64,000 bases of DNA from Haliclona indistincta (lineage: Eukaryota > Porifera > Demospongiae > Haplosclerida > Chalinidae). Shown piece by piece: positions 10,401-22,800 of the stretch; positions within the stretch are counted from its first letter, which is position 1, and each line of letters begins with the position of its first letter. Below the pieces are notes generated by a model. That model was not told the DNA's origin. It ran no database searches and saw only the letters and a program-made list of their open reading frames with translations. The stretch spans positions 2,856,921 to 2,920,920 of the forward strand of contig OZ024787.1 of the NCBI GenBank assembly GCA_964017065.1. Direction: 5' to 3'. A program made the position numbers and the translations under genes.

Positions 10401-13400
10401 ACCTCCTTTTCTCCCTTGTCCCACTCTCTCTTGTCAAACTCGGCCCTCATTTGTTCGCCCTCCTCTCCACTCCACCTCCCCTCTCTCTACCTCAAGCCCC
10501 TCCCTTTCCTATGAATTCTCGCCCTCCTCTATTACCAACTCCAGCTTGTCTTCATCCGCCCAAAATTCCCCCCCCCCACCCTATTCACACTCCTCCACTG
10601 CCTGTGCCCTCCCCAGTTCTTCCTCTATTCCATCATCGCCCCCCTCTGTTATCAAAGCCTCCTCATCCTACACCATCCGCAAATCTCCCTCTCCCCCAAA
10701 GCACTTTTCCCCTATATACCTCTGTCTCATTACTTCCCCACCACTTGGCAAAACACTTAACAGACCTCTTCCTCCTAGCTCTCGCTCAACCCACAAACCT
10801 CCTTCTCCCCCCACCCCCTCCTGCCCTCCTCCTCTGCTTCACCCACCTACCCTCTAAATATTCTCTATTTCAATGCCCGTAGTATCCTTCCCAATATATA
10901 GCCTATGCCACATATATAACCCTGATGTAATTAGTATTGTTGAATCCTGGCTTTCCTCTGAAATTTCAAACGATGAAATTAATATTCCTAAAATATTACT
11001 CTATTTTTCGCCTTGACCGCTCTCGTCATGGAGGTGGTATTCTTATCTAAGTATGTTAAATCTTCCTTATGTGTTACCCCTATATTCAATCCCCCAATAC
11101 GAATCTTGAATATCTATCAAGTCACACCATCGTTCCTTCTCCATAGCCACTTTCTACCGTCCACCCTCTTCTCCTCATGATCTAGATCTCCTTATGAGTT
11201 CATTCTCTAAATTAAATCCTTCTTAGCTCCTAAATTTAATTTTATTGGGTGACTTTAATGTTAATTCTCATTCTTCTCTCTTTTATAAACTTCAGTCTCT
11301 CTCCGATATTTATGACTTAAAACAAATTATTAACCAACCCACCCATTACTCTCACTCTGGTACTCCTTCTATCATTGACCTTGTTTTTGTTCCTTCCTCT
11401 GTCTCCCCTCTTACCTGCTCTATTCTCCCTCCTGTGTCATCCTCTGATCACAATTCTATTCTCTTCTCTATACCTATGCTCTCCCCCAAACCCTCATCTT
11501 CCGCTCCCCCTCGTCATGTCGGGCTCTACAATGAGGCTGACTTTGATCGTGCTAATGAGATCCTTTCATCTATTCCCTGGTCTGAAATTCTCCCATCATG
11601 CCCTGATACCTCCTGGATGATCTTCAAAGACCTTTTCCTCCGCACCATGCACATCTGTATCCCTTCCAAAACTTCTTTTCCTTCCACTCTTCCTCCTCAC
11701 CCCTGGCTCAATAACAAAGCTCTACGTCTAATCAAACCAAGGAATTCAGCCTTCCGTTCTGCCAAACGTTCTGGTTCTACTTCCCTCCTCTGCCGCTACC
11801 GCTCCCTTCGTAATAAAGTTGTCTCCTATCTTAGAAAACTCAAATATTGTTTTTTTAAGTCTCTGTCTTCTAACCCAAAATCTTTCTGGCCCACATAATC
11901 AGTAAGCCACGAAAAAAGCGTTCAACCATCCCTACTCTAACCTTTAATGACGTCTCGGCCTCTACTCCTGCTTCTAAGGCTGATGTTCTCAACTTGTACT
12001 TCTCTTCTGTTTTAACACCTCCTCTCCTCTTCTCTCTTCTCCATCCACTCCACCTCCTCCTATCTCTACTCCTCCCTCCCTCTTATGCTCTCCCGAGAAT
12101 GTTTTTGATCTCATCCTGAACTCACCCACTAACATTGCTCCAGGTCCAGATGGTATCTCTGCCCTTATGCTCCAAAATACTGCTCACTCCATTTCCTTAC
12201 CCCTTTCTTTAATATTTAACTCTTCTATTTCATCCTGTTCTTTTCCCTCTGACTGGAAAAATGCCTTTGTTGTCCCTATTCCTAAATCCTCTTCTCACTC
12301 TTCTTCACCTTCTAATTTTCGCCCCATTTCTTTATTGTCTATTTTTTAGCAAACTACTTGAACATCTCATTTTAAATTTTTATATGATTTTTGTATGTCA
12401 AACCACCTTCTCTCCAATTCTCAGTTTGGTTTCCGTCCCGGTTTTTCAACTGAGTCTGCTCTAATTTCTGTTTTTAACTCATGGTTTTCCTCTCTTGACT
12501 CTCATAAATCTGTTTGTGCTGTTTTCTTTGACCTCTCTAAGGCCTTTGATTCTGTTCCCCACAAACCCCTTCTTAATTCTCTATCTTCTCTAAACCTCCC
12601 CCCTCATCTTTTGCTTTGGTTTCATAGTTATTTATGTAACCGTACCCAACAAGTTATTGTTAATGGTTCCTCTTCCTCCAGATCTCCTGCTGTTTCTGGT
12701 GTCCCCCAGGGTTCCATCCTTGGCCCTTTATTGTTTATTTTGTACATAAATGACTTATCTTTTCTCCCATTTTTCTTCTTCTGTAAATCTCACCCTCTAT
12801 GCTGATGATATTCTTCTCTCTCACACCATATCATCTCCCTTTTGTATGCACTCTGTCCAATCTAACATTAACTTAATCACTTCCTGGCTCTCCACTCACC
12901 TTCTTAATGTTAATGCAAGCAAGACTAAGTACATGATTGTCACTCGCAAACCTTCACCCTTCCTCTCTTCTCTTCCTCCTCTTTTTCTTAATAATAACCG
13001 TTTAGAGTGTGTGTCTTCCTACAAATATTTAGGTGTACTTCTGTGCTCTAACCTCTCCTGGTCTCCGCACATTAAGACTGTCTGTTCCAAATCTAGAAAA
13101 GTGTTAGGTATGATTTTTCGTCACTTCTATCAGTTCTCTTCCCAAAAAACTCTTCTTTGTCTATACCGAGCTCTTTTTCTTCCCCACTTATCCTATTGTT
13201 CCTCTGTCTGCATGGTCTCCTCCTGTTCCTTCTGGTGATTCTTGCTCACTTGAAAAAGTTCAATTCTTCGCCCTCAAACTCTGCTCTAAAAATTGGTACT
13301 CTAATTATTCCTCTCTTATCAATTCCACTAACTTACCTACCCTCTCCTCTCGCCGCACTCAGGCTAAACTAATTCTTACTTTCAAATTTCTTAATGATCT

Positions 13401-13867
13401 TCACTATTTCCCTCCTTCTATCTTCTCTTTTGTCAATCCTTCCTCTAGACTCTCCCGCCACTTTGACCCACTAAATATTTCTGTTCCCTTCTCTCGTTCA
13501 TCTGCTTCTTTCCACTCATTTGTCCCTTCTGCCTCCCGCCTCTGGAACTCTCTCCCTCACACCACCAAAGCTCTTTCTACTCTCTATTACTTTAAAAAAC
13601 AAATTAAATCTACTATGACCTAACTTTTGCCTCTGTCTTTGTGGGTTTTTTGTTTTTGTTTTGTTTTTCTTTGTTTTCTTGTTGTTTTTTGTTTTCTGTT
13701 TTTTTTGTTTTTTTTCTTTTGTTTTTTGTTGTTTATCTTTTATTTCATTTATTTTTTTTCTCGCACATTACCACTCACTCTTCCTTTAATTAATGATACT
13801 CTTAATATTAGTATAGTGCTATTGATCATGAGTATCTTTTTGTCGTTAAAAAAAAACAAAAAAAAAA
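10401..13867 (+). mobile_element. Non-LTR retrotransposon (LINE), copy 2, degenerate
   Basis: This element is closely similar to copy 1 over its whole length, with ~350 bp more at the 5' end (Pro/Ser-rich reading frame at 10,546-10,857). Fragments of ORF2 are readable: GDFNVNSHSS (11,245), QFGFRPGFSTESALISVFN (12,415), FFDLSKAFDSVPH (12,525), SGVPQGSILGPLLFILYIND (12,700), LYADDILLS (12,800), YKYLGVLLCS (13,020) and RLWNSLPH (13,540). Stops and shifts break the frame near 11,895, 12,348, 12,790 and 13,215. The 3' UTR again has G/T-rich runs and ends in an A run (13,848-13,867). It inserted in palindromic MITE copy 2. Confidence 0.88.
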
Positions 13868-14115
13868 CAGACCATAGATCCCTACATCAGTGGCTGTACA
13901 CAAGCTGAATGAACGCGTACGTCAGGTGTCAGCAGTCAACAAGTAGGTCAACCACACCAGCCACTGATGTAGGGATCTATGGTCTGTTAGCAAGTCAATT
14001 GTGTTACCATTCCTTGCTTGTTCCTTGATAGTTTACATTGTGAACCAGTGGTAGATTTCACAACCCTACATCTTTTTGATTTCGTTAGAAATCTTTTTAA
14101 TTTTCTTGTTCATAT
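13868..14115. mobile_element. Palindromic MITE, family A, copy 2 (right part)
   Basis: Begins CAGACCATAGATCCCTACAT exactly where copy 1 continues after GACTTGCTAA, then runs through the loop and the second arm to about 14,115. Joined to 10,070-10,400 it makes one complete element. Confidence 0.8.
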
Positions 14116-14205
14116 TTGATGCAAAGGACCATACATGCAGTGGGTGCATTATTGTGACATGAATTTTAGGTCGATATTATCGACCAGATTATTGAATGAA
14201 CTGAC

Positions 14206-15167
14206 CAACGTTGCTGATTTTATATGCTAAGTTGCTCCATTTGCTGGAATTTCTATTGATGCAGGCTATTTCGTTAACACGTAACTTGCATCAGAGAGGA
14301 TGCTCAGCAAAGAAGTCATCAGAAGCGCTGAACCCAATAGCTGCACCATAATCCACCCAGTTTAATTTCCCACATTCATTATGTAAAGACAGCATAAGAA
14401 CTGGTACCATCAGTAGCTAGTACAGCTTGGAATGTGTTAGGTTCAACCTGATAATGAACATGTCTAAATTATAAAAATTATCATCACCAATTTTGACTTG
14501 CCGAAGTACAATTTCCATCCAAATAAGAACAAACATTGATCCATCGTACTGCTAAAATCCAACGAGCTCTAAAAATCGATGCCGTTTTAAAAATTGAATC
14601 AGTGATGTAACCATTGACAGTATCAAATATATCTTGACTGTTGTTGAGACGAAATTGTCGACCTTCAATGAGTGCTGCATACAAGATTAATCCTTTATGA
14701 CGAAGATCAATATCATCCCAGTATGGAGCGACGATTTTTTGGGTAATAGGAAATGCGCGTGGGTACCATGGAGACTCAGTAAACGGGGCATCAAAAATAA
14801 TGAGTCCATAGGTTGAAATCTGTTTCATCAAAAATTAACAATAAGCAGTCTTTTCATAACTCACATATATTTTTGTTGAATTATTGTCAGAATCATTGCC
14901 AAAAGGAAAAGAAAAACTTGGTAGTTCTGCTTCAGTAAGCATCACTGCATCATCAATACTTCCAAGGTATTTTCCTACACCAGCTGAACGAGTTTCATCT
15001 CCCAATTCAAGAAATGGTAACTCAGACACTTCCATTCCAGCTGCTTACGATGATTGCAATGAATAGAAATGAATACACATTATACTGTGGTTCTAACATT
15101 CCTTACCAGTGCTAAAGGCAAGCATTACCGTCTGCAACAATAGACCAATGACCAATGATGGAGCCAT
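14206..15167 (-). pseudogene. Inverted, decayed 5' portion (exons 1-4) of a MUC4-like NIDO gene
   Basis: On the minus strand, exon 1 (15,167-15,107) gives a signal peptide, MAPSLVIGLLLQTVMLAFST. Exon 2 (15,040-14,865) gives SELPFLELGDETRSAG. Exon 3 (14,819 to about 14,497) gives the NIDO-type ITQKIVAPYWDDIDLRHKG...NSQDIFDTVNGY. Exon 4 (14,447-14,206) gives FQAVLATDGTSSYAV...NEIACIN. Exon phases match the plus-strand MUC4-like genes. Exon 3 ends at a GC donor (GCAAGT). Exon 4 carries an extra A (ACATAATGAATG for ACATATGAATG) and a TGA within HPL*CK, so the copy is broken. No AMOP, VWD or EGF exons follow. It is more diverged than the three plus-strand copies, so it is probably an older paralog. 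It is arranged head-to-head with the transporter gene. Confidence 0.8.
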
Positions 15168-15762
15168 CCTTAACAACTTTAAGAGCCAATTGGATATTAA
15201 TCTCAATGATATAGGCTAGTATGACCTTATAAAGACTGGAGTTCTTCCGAACACATACTCTGTGCACTGCAGCACGTCAGTAGTGCTCATAATGTCCTAA
15301 TGGCTGATTATTGATGCACAAAGGGTGGTTTACTGCTTGCTTTGTGTCTTTAGAAAGCTAAAATAGTGCTGTTTTATGTTTTTCACATTCATCTGGTATC
15401 AACAGTATACAGACCAGCATGTTCCTGAATATTTGGCTGATTAAAGCTGCATTTGCATAGCATGTCAAGTGCTTAGCTCTGATTGTCGACCCAGCTTGCT
15501 ATAGTCTTTATTCTGTGAGAATTCCCTTTGAATAGTGTTCAATCTATGTTTCTAGTCTGTATTTGAATTTCTAGTCACTTATCATATCATTCACTCACAT
15601 TAATTTTAAACTTGTGCTTATTCTCTTATTACTCAATCATCACTCTATGATCACAACATCATGTGGTATAGGCACTCTACTCACAATGCTCCCAGCCTAA
15701 AGTGTCTGTTTATGCAATGACGGAAGGCGTAAATCAGCCCCTCCTCTTTAGATGTTTAGTCC
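15168..15762. promoter_or_regulatory. Intergenic region with probable promoter of the SLC15-like gene
   Basis: About 595 bp between two divergent first exons. The segment GTAAATCAGCCCC(T/G)CC at about 15,730 is repeated upstream of the transporter pseudogene (26,930), where the surrounding sequence has diverged. This makes it a candidate proximal promoter or 5'-UTR element. The rest is AT-rich with no other feature seen. Confidence 0.4.
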
Positions 15763-16054
15763 ATGGCTGAGGTTGACCCTCTCAACGAACATGCTCCTCG
15801 TGCTACCATCGCGAGCTATGGTGGTGTCGAGGTGAACCTTTCGTCCTCTGAATTGCCCGTGGCGGCAAGCAACGCTGGCATCCACGAGAGAGATCATGGG
15901 GAGGCGGATAGAGAAGTTCAAATCGAGAAAGAAGAAGGCAGCTCTCGAGTAGGCACCAAAATGTCGTATCCGTATATAGCACTTGGGTTCATCTTTATCA
16001 GCACTGTAACACAAAGGTAGAAAGATGATCTAATGCTTGAATAAACATACCTTA

Positions 16055-16091
<37 letters not shown>

Positions 16092-16110
16092 CCTCCCTCC
16101 CTCCCTCCCT

Positions 16111-16155
<45 letters not shown>

Positions 16156-19100
16156 ACGTCTTCTTTTCTTCACTCAATAGTGCTACATCAGGGATACAAG
16201 CCATTCTAGAGCTCTATTTTGTCGAGTTCCTCTTCGTGTGTTCTACTAAGTCAACAGCAGAAACACTCAGCACGATATGTGTGAACACATTCATAGCCTC
16301 GTGGCTACTAGCATCGCTCCCTGCTGGATTACTAGCTGACTACTGTCTTGGTAACTATATCACTCAAGTGCTCAGCATGATAGCAGCTACTGTCAGTATC
16401 TGGCTAGTCCTGTTCAGCTCATGGCAGTACTCAGTCACTAAACCAATCTGCTGTGTCAACCAGACTAACTCCTCCATGGCTCTCTCTTACCTTGCTCCCT
16501 CTTCTGGTGAGATACTGCATAGTGTTATGGGCGCTACTGGTGACCACGGCAACTGCTCGGAACTGACGGTTAATGTCGTGTTTCCAGAAGCTTCTCTTGG
16601 TCTCTCTCCCTCACTGCTGGTAGCCTTGGCTCTCATTGGACTAGTAGTAAGTGCTGTATGTAGCAGTGAAACCCATTGATCCCGGGAATCTCATTTGAGC
16701 TCTAGACTAGCCCCAGATTCTCGCTGCCTACATGTGTAGCAAACCTTGAAACTAGTTCATTTTGCTGGTATAGATTTTGTAAAATTTTGAACTAAACTTG
16801 TTGTTGTTTAAAAAATGAAATCCTAGCAAGTACAGTAACCGTCTTGTTAGAATTATGTTTTATCTTTACAGCTGTTTGCTCTCAGCTTTGGGCAGACTAA
16901 CGCCATTGCTAGTGTCTTTGTGGGAGACCAATTTTCAGAAGAACAGGTAAAATTGTGCATTTGTTCAAAATGACATAACCGTATTATTTCTCTCAGTCCA
17001 AGGGTAAAGAGAGGTCTTTCTCGTGGTTCTACTTGTGCATGAATGTTGGTCAGCTGATTGCTGAGGGAGGGTTCCCAGTGGCGCGACAATCAGTCGGATT
17101 CATCGTCACATTCACTATAGCAACAGGTAATTATAGATGCAGTAATAAAAAATTATTGTGGTTTAGGAAAATTTAATGGTGTTAATTTTTGTTGATTTTG
17201 AGCATTTTTAAATTTTGGCTTTATGTGTCATTGATTTTACCAACTTAATTTGTGTTTTTTTCTGAGCAAAATTATGAGAATTTTATTTTTGTGAGTATAC
17301 AAATTAGTTCCTTTTTTCCAAGATGTTATTTAGTAATCATTTAAGATCATGTGTTCTGTTATTTTCTTGTAGGACTGTACACATTAAATATTATCACTTT
17401 TCTCAGTGGTACGTGCTTCTATGTCAGGAAGAAACCACAGCGACCTGCATTACCATCATCATGCTGTAAAAGACAGGTGAGTAATAATAGGGAGCCAAGA
17501 CACATGATTACCGTATAGCGGGAAATTTTCGTGGAAGAATATTTTCGCGAATTTCGCGAATTACAGGCTATTCGCGAAAATATTATCTGCGAATGTCTTG
17601 TTTTTTTAGTTGACAAAGATAGGGCAATAGCGCTGATTAGCGAAAGTATTATTTGCGAAATGCTCTATCTCGCGCATTAGCGAAAATTTTATCCCGCGAA
17701 AAATAATTTCCCGTTATACGGTAGTTTATTTACTGGATTATTTCCAAAAAAAATTGACTTGCTCTAAATCGGCACAAGTCCACTATGTATACATGCAATA
17801 ATGCTAACAACAACGAATGCTTGGCTTACTCACACTCACTCACTCACTCACTCACTCACTCTCTATAGGTAACTGAAGAGAAAGGTCAGCTTCTTACTCA
17901 TGACAAGAACAAGTCAACCAGTACCAGAGGTGACACGTGGAGGCAGCTGCTGCGCATCGTAGGAGTGTTTGCTCCTCTGATAATATACTGGGGAATATTC
18001 TTCCAACAGAACTCAACCTGGGTACTGCAGGGAAGACGGATGAATTGCTACCTAGGCTCACTACACGTTCCTCCTGGTTAGTGGGTGAAGAACTATAATT
18101 GCTTAGCTAACCGAGCTTTCCCCACCCACATTAGTCTGCATACATCCTAATGTGTCACTATTAATAACAGCTATAGTCTAAGAACATTTTTGAAGAGATG
18201 TTATACATTAATAGTGTGTTAATGAATGTTTGCTTACATGAAACTTTGTATGTAACATTAATTTATTATCATTGCTCTCTTAATTCTTAGACATAATGCC
18301 TAGTGTCAATGATGTCACTGTTATACTGCTCATACCAATACTGGAGTACATAGTATATCCGCATATACAGTCAACAATGGGCTTCACCGTGAGACCACTA
18401 CACAAGGTAGAAATCAAAGAGTGACTCTCACTTTGATTAGAATAATTATAACTATAACTATAGTAGTTCAAGAACGTTTAAGATTGTGTGTAGTCTTTGG
18501 TCATTCACTATCTGCTAACACTGGAAGAAAAGTTGAATTTCCTGATTCGTAATACAGGAAATTTTCCAGTGTTACAGTAAATATTTAGCTTGTGTAGCTA
18601 ATAGGTGCATGCTTTCTGCTTGGAGGCGTGAAGAAATGGTATGTGCTGTACTTCCTTGTTTTTTCTCTTCTTTCTTCCCAGCTAGTTGCTGGTATGGTAG
18701 CAGCTGCTCTCAGTTTTCTGTTCGCTCTTCTTCTCCAAATCTATATCTCTGAGCCTGCCCTCCCTTGTCAGGGGGAGGTGTCCATAGCATGGCAGCTACC
18801 TCAAATACTGCTCATATCAGTAGCAGAGGTCACTGTGTCTGTTACTGGACTAGAGTTTGCTTACTCACAAGCACCTCCACAACTGAGGTATCACACTCAC
18901 TCACTCCCTCCCTCACTCCCTCCCTCACTCCCTCCCTCACTCACTCACTCACTCACTCACCCACTCACTCCCTCCCTCACTCATTCACTCACTCCCTCAC
19001 TCACTCCCTCCATCACCCACTCCCTCCCTCCCTCACTCACTCACTCACTCACTCACTCACTCACTCACTCACTCATGAGGACTTGGTTTTAGCATGAGTC

Positions 19101-19528
19101 TGTATGTTGGTAGATCCTTAGGCTTATGCTATTGTTCTCAACTCACTTAAACTTTTAGCTGCTAACTCTCTCCAAACCTATTGACGTAGGCAAATAGCGA
19201 TTTATTACTGATTGATATAACATTTTTGTGGCTGGGTGTTGATTGTATACTACATGTAGGCTTTGCTATCTCAATTATTTACTCAGTCACTCTATCTATT
19301 CGATCATAATTATCACTTACTCTATCTCTTTTTCTCCTCTTTCTCAGAAACATCATAGTGGCTATGTGGTACATCACACAGGCCCTGGGCACTCTACTCA
19401 ATGCTCTCATTGCTCTAGTACAATTGAACCTCATGTACGAGTTCCTCATCTACACAGTCCTGATGGTTGCTGTGGTCATCTTGTTTATAGCTATCAACTG
19501 GAAATTCAAATACAGAGATACAGATTAA
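15763..19528 (+). CDS. SLC15/POT-family proton-coupled oligopeptide transporter-like protein, nine exons, intact
   Basis: Exons: 15763-16016, 16181-16646, 16872-16946, 16997-17126, 17373-17476, 17869-18076, 18291-18406, 18682-18887, 19348-19528. All join in frame to 579 aa, the usual size of SLC15A4-like proteins. The ATG at 15763 has good context (GTCCATGG). POT landmarks are LLADYCLGNY (loop after TM2), FGQTNAIASVFVGDQFSEEQ, FSWFYLCMNVG, FFQQNSTWVLQGRRMN and the PTR2-type SVTGLEFAYSQAPPQLR. POT proteins move di/tripeptides or histidine with protons across the plasma or lysosomal membrane. The ExxER proton-coupling motif of TM1 appears replaced by STVTQ (residues 80-84), so transport mode is uncertain. 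Intron 5 holds a TA-flanked MITE; introns 5 and 8 hold TCAC repeats. A MUC4-like gene starts 320 bp downstream on the same strand. Confidence 0.88.
16057..16149. repeat. CT / CCCT microsatellite in intron 1 of the SLC15-like gene
   Basis: An uninterrupted CT run with a central block of CCCT units, just upstream of the exon-2 acceptor. It is absent from the paralogous intron (27,222-27,300), so it expanded after duplication. Confidence 0.9.
17511..17721. mobile_element. Foldback MITE in intron 5 of the SLC15-like gene (TA duplication)
   Basis: Ends CCGTATAGCGGGAAATT and its inverted form AATTTCCCGTTATACGG, flanked by TA at 17509-17510 and 17722-17723. The interior is repeated GCGAAAATATT-like inverted segments. 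The paralogous intron at about 28,465 reads ACACATGATTAGGAGG without it, so it inserted after the duplication. Confidence 0.85.
17828..17862. repeat. TCAC microsatellite before exon 6 of the SLC15-like gene
   Basis: CACT repeats end directly at the CTCTCTATAG acceptor. They are much longer in the pseudogene copy (29,109-29,418) and short at 50,995-51,010 and 49,420. Confidence 0.9.
18888..19073. repeat. TCAC/TCCC tandem repeat at the donor of exon 8
   Basis: Starts within about 6 bases of the 5' splice site (GTATCACACTCACTCACTC). The repeat is open in two frames (SLTHSLTH), producing false ORFs. The same position is occupied by the same repeat in both other transporter copies. Confidence 0.9.
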
Positions 19529-19848
19529 TTATAAGTAGTGTATTGTGAATATCATTTTTTATGATAAAATACAAACACATTGTAGTTTGTGCACATGGTT
19601 TTCAAACGAAGTGAAATCGTGTATTATCATGTACCAATAATTATTATTGTGTAGTATAGTTCTATGGCTCCACATTGTGCTACGGTTTCTACAAGCCCAG
19701 CCCACAATGTGCAGTAAAAATAATTATAATTTGGATAACGAATTCAGGAACAGGTATAACAGGATGGGATTTCTGGAAACTTCCACATTGATACAATTAG
19801 ATCTACGGAGATCTCGGAGATTGGCAGTCTAGTTGCATAAACGAAATC
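19529..19848. promoter_or_regulatory. 320-bp spacer carrying the probable MUC4-like promoter
   Basis: Everything needed to end the transporter transcript and start the MUC4-like gene should lie here. Conserved blocks are shared with the unit-3 spacer (52,630-53,054): AAGTGAAATCGTGTATTATC, CTCCACATTGTGCTACG and TTCTACAAGCCCA. No TATA-like box could be chosen with confidence. Confidence 0.4.
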
Positions 19849-22800
19849 ATGTCTCGTTTGTTTGCTGCTATCTTCTTCGTTTTGTTGCTGCTGGCTTATT
19901 CTACTAGCTCTAGTTAAGTCACTGTTTGCTGCACATACTTTAACTAAAGCTTAAAATGCATTTGAACCACAGGTGAACTACCATTTCTTGATTTGGGAGA
20001 TGAAGGTCGCGTGTTTACTGGCGGCAAATTCTTTGGAGTTGATGATGATGCTAGGATGCTGACTGAAGCAGAAATGCCAAGCTTTCTTCGTTTTCCGTTT
20101 GGCAATGGCACTGAGACGAGAGTTTTTGTAAGTTTATGATTAATTTTAATCATTTCAGCCACACATTACATAACTATTTTTGATACAGATTTCAAGTAAT
20201 GGGCTCATCAGTTTTGGTGCTTCGTTTACTGAATACGTTCCAAGTCCATTTCCTATTGCCCAAAAGGTTGTTGCTCCATACTGGGATGATATTGATCTTA
20301 GAGATAGAGGATTAGTCTTGTATGCCGCACTGATTCAAGGCCAAAACTCACGTCTCGATAACAGTCAAGATATATTTGACACTGTAAATGGTTATTATCA
20401 ATACTGTCTCTAAGGGTGCTGCACGTTTTCAAGCTCAATGGATTCTAGTAGTACGTTGGATCAACGTTTGTCCTTTTGGGGACTCGCTTTGTACTTCAGT
20501 AAGCTGAGCTGATCTGTGTACACAATGTTGATTTTAAAATCTCTTTTCTATGCAATCAGACATTGCCCAGTAGTTTTCAAGCAGTGTTGGCTACTGATGG
20601 GACCAGATCTTATGCCATCTACACATATGAATGTGGAAAACTGAACTGGATAAAGCGTTCTGCTGGCATTGGATTTAGTGCTGGCACCATTTTTGCTGAG
20701 CATCCACTCTCACGTAATTCAAGTGTTAATGAAATTGCCTGTATCAATGAAAATTCCAGTAATTGGAGCAATATACTATATGAAATCAATAACAATGGTC
20801 AGTGTTCTTCAATTCAAATTTGTGATTCAGATTTTTTTACCAGATAGTAGGTAATGTTTGTAGGGCTATAATTTTGCAATCAAGCGCTTCAGTATTTTCC
20901 AAGTTTGATTTCACGAACAGGCCCTGGCATGCAAATTGACACCATCAAGACCCGTGTGTTTATTTTCACTGTTTGAGCAAAACAATGAAAACACGAAATT
21001 TAACTCCGCAAAATTACTATTCGGTAGGGTAGTGTATAATACCAGTGTAAAGTAAGAAACATTTTACGTTTTTCATGGGTATTCTCAATTGCAAAGCGTG
21101 CATAATTTTCACAGTAATTTCAAATTGACAAAAATTTCTACATTAATGGTATTGGTTCTGTGTGGGTGAAGCCATTAGGCATATAATTCAACTTTCTGTC
21201 TTCAAGGTACATAATAGTTCAGCGAGTGCAGAGACATTAATCATGCGGTCTTCTATATAACTCGCGTGCATGAGCTGTGCTGTTTATTATAGGCATGCAC
21301 ACATAGCTGATGTCCAGAAATTACGGACAACGGACATCTAGTTGCATATACCAAAAACGTATGTCAACTTCTTCTTTGATGTTGACACCTTAGAAGCAAC
21401 ATCACTCTTTGACTATTATAATTAATAGCTATTGCTTTTGCCAGAGATATAAAATTCATTCTAAAACAGACTGATACGCAAATCGTCTATGCTAAAAAAT
21501 TATTCGTAGTTATATTATTATAGAACATCTTATTGTTGATATTGACGGATATTGTGAGTGGGTGTGTCAACAGTGCTAGACTAGTGTTTGTTACTTTATA
21601 AAAAAATCAATATTCTACACTTTGCTTTATCATTTCATTTCGCCACTATGTACTAGTTAAAGCACCGCTCCGAGTGCTCTACGCAATATAATAGCACGAG
21701 GGGCGTGGCGAGAGGCAAATAGAGCACGAGCCGAAGGCGAGTGCTCTATTTGTCTCGAGACATGACCCGAGTGCTATTATATTGCGTAGAGCACGAGAAG
21801 AGCGGTGCTTTAACAGGTTTAGAGTGTGACCTTGTACAATTGCCATTAGGGATACTGCTAGCAGGCCGAAGACAGTCCAGTATATAAACGCTACTCGACG
21901 CTACCATTGTGGGAATTTACGGAATTATACGGAAATCGTTACACGAGCACATGGTGGAAGGTAGCTGTGGACGAGAGCGCTGTGATTTCGACTTGGGAAT
22001 ATGATAGGAGCAGAGAATTCAACACCAGAAAAGAAGACGCATCTTATTTATCTAACTACCAGTGGGCTAAAGCTATGAAGGAATCATGAATCAGTGAGGA
22101 ACGCCTTCACCAAACCTCGTGGATGAAAGTATCCATCGAACGTACATCAGCAGTGACGCCGAGCTACTTGCTACGCTGCCATGTAGCTACTTTTCGGTTT
22201 CATCCTGTCTTTGAGTAGCTGTAGCGCCCTGGATAAACCTGACGTCACCTACATTGCTAACGGCGTGGCCCTCCTATCTAGCTTTCTTCTGGCCTTTTGA
22301 TCGCTGTTCAAGACACTGAATAGTCTCTGTTCGACATTGTTGTAGTATTTTATCAAAATGAAAGTTGTTTGTGTTTCATCGCATGTATTTTGTAATTAAA
22401 TTCACTGCATATCGGCATGTTAACACCTGGTAGATAGAGCACTGCGGTGGAAAATAGAGCACTGTAGAACAATGGGTTTAGGAAAATAGAGCACTGTTTG
22501 AACAATGGGCAGTGCGTACTATGGAATATAGAGCACTGTCGGCGCCTTTGATCTTGTATGGTATCATACTCTAATGTTCAATAATATTGCCAATGTTGAA
22601 TGACTGTCAAGGTTATTATTGTATTTCTCATCTAAGAGAAACTATAATTGTTTTTGTGTTGGTCAATCTCAGATTATGTATTCCTACATGATTGAGGTTA
22701 ACAGAGTGTTTTTCATTATCAAACATTACAGAAGAAGCTTTAAAACCATACTACCAAATATTGTGGTGACATGTTGACACAGTACCCACCTTGTGTACTG

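Noticed and set aside
18885..19075. CRISPR-like direct repeats
   Set aside because: Simple tetranucleotide repeats without spacers in a eukaryotic intron.
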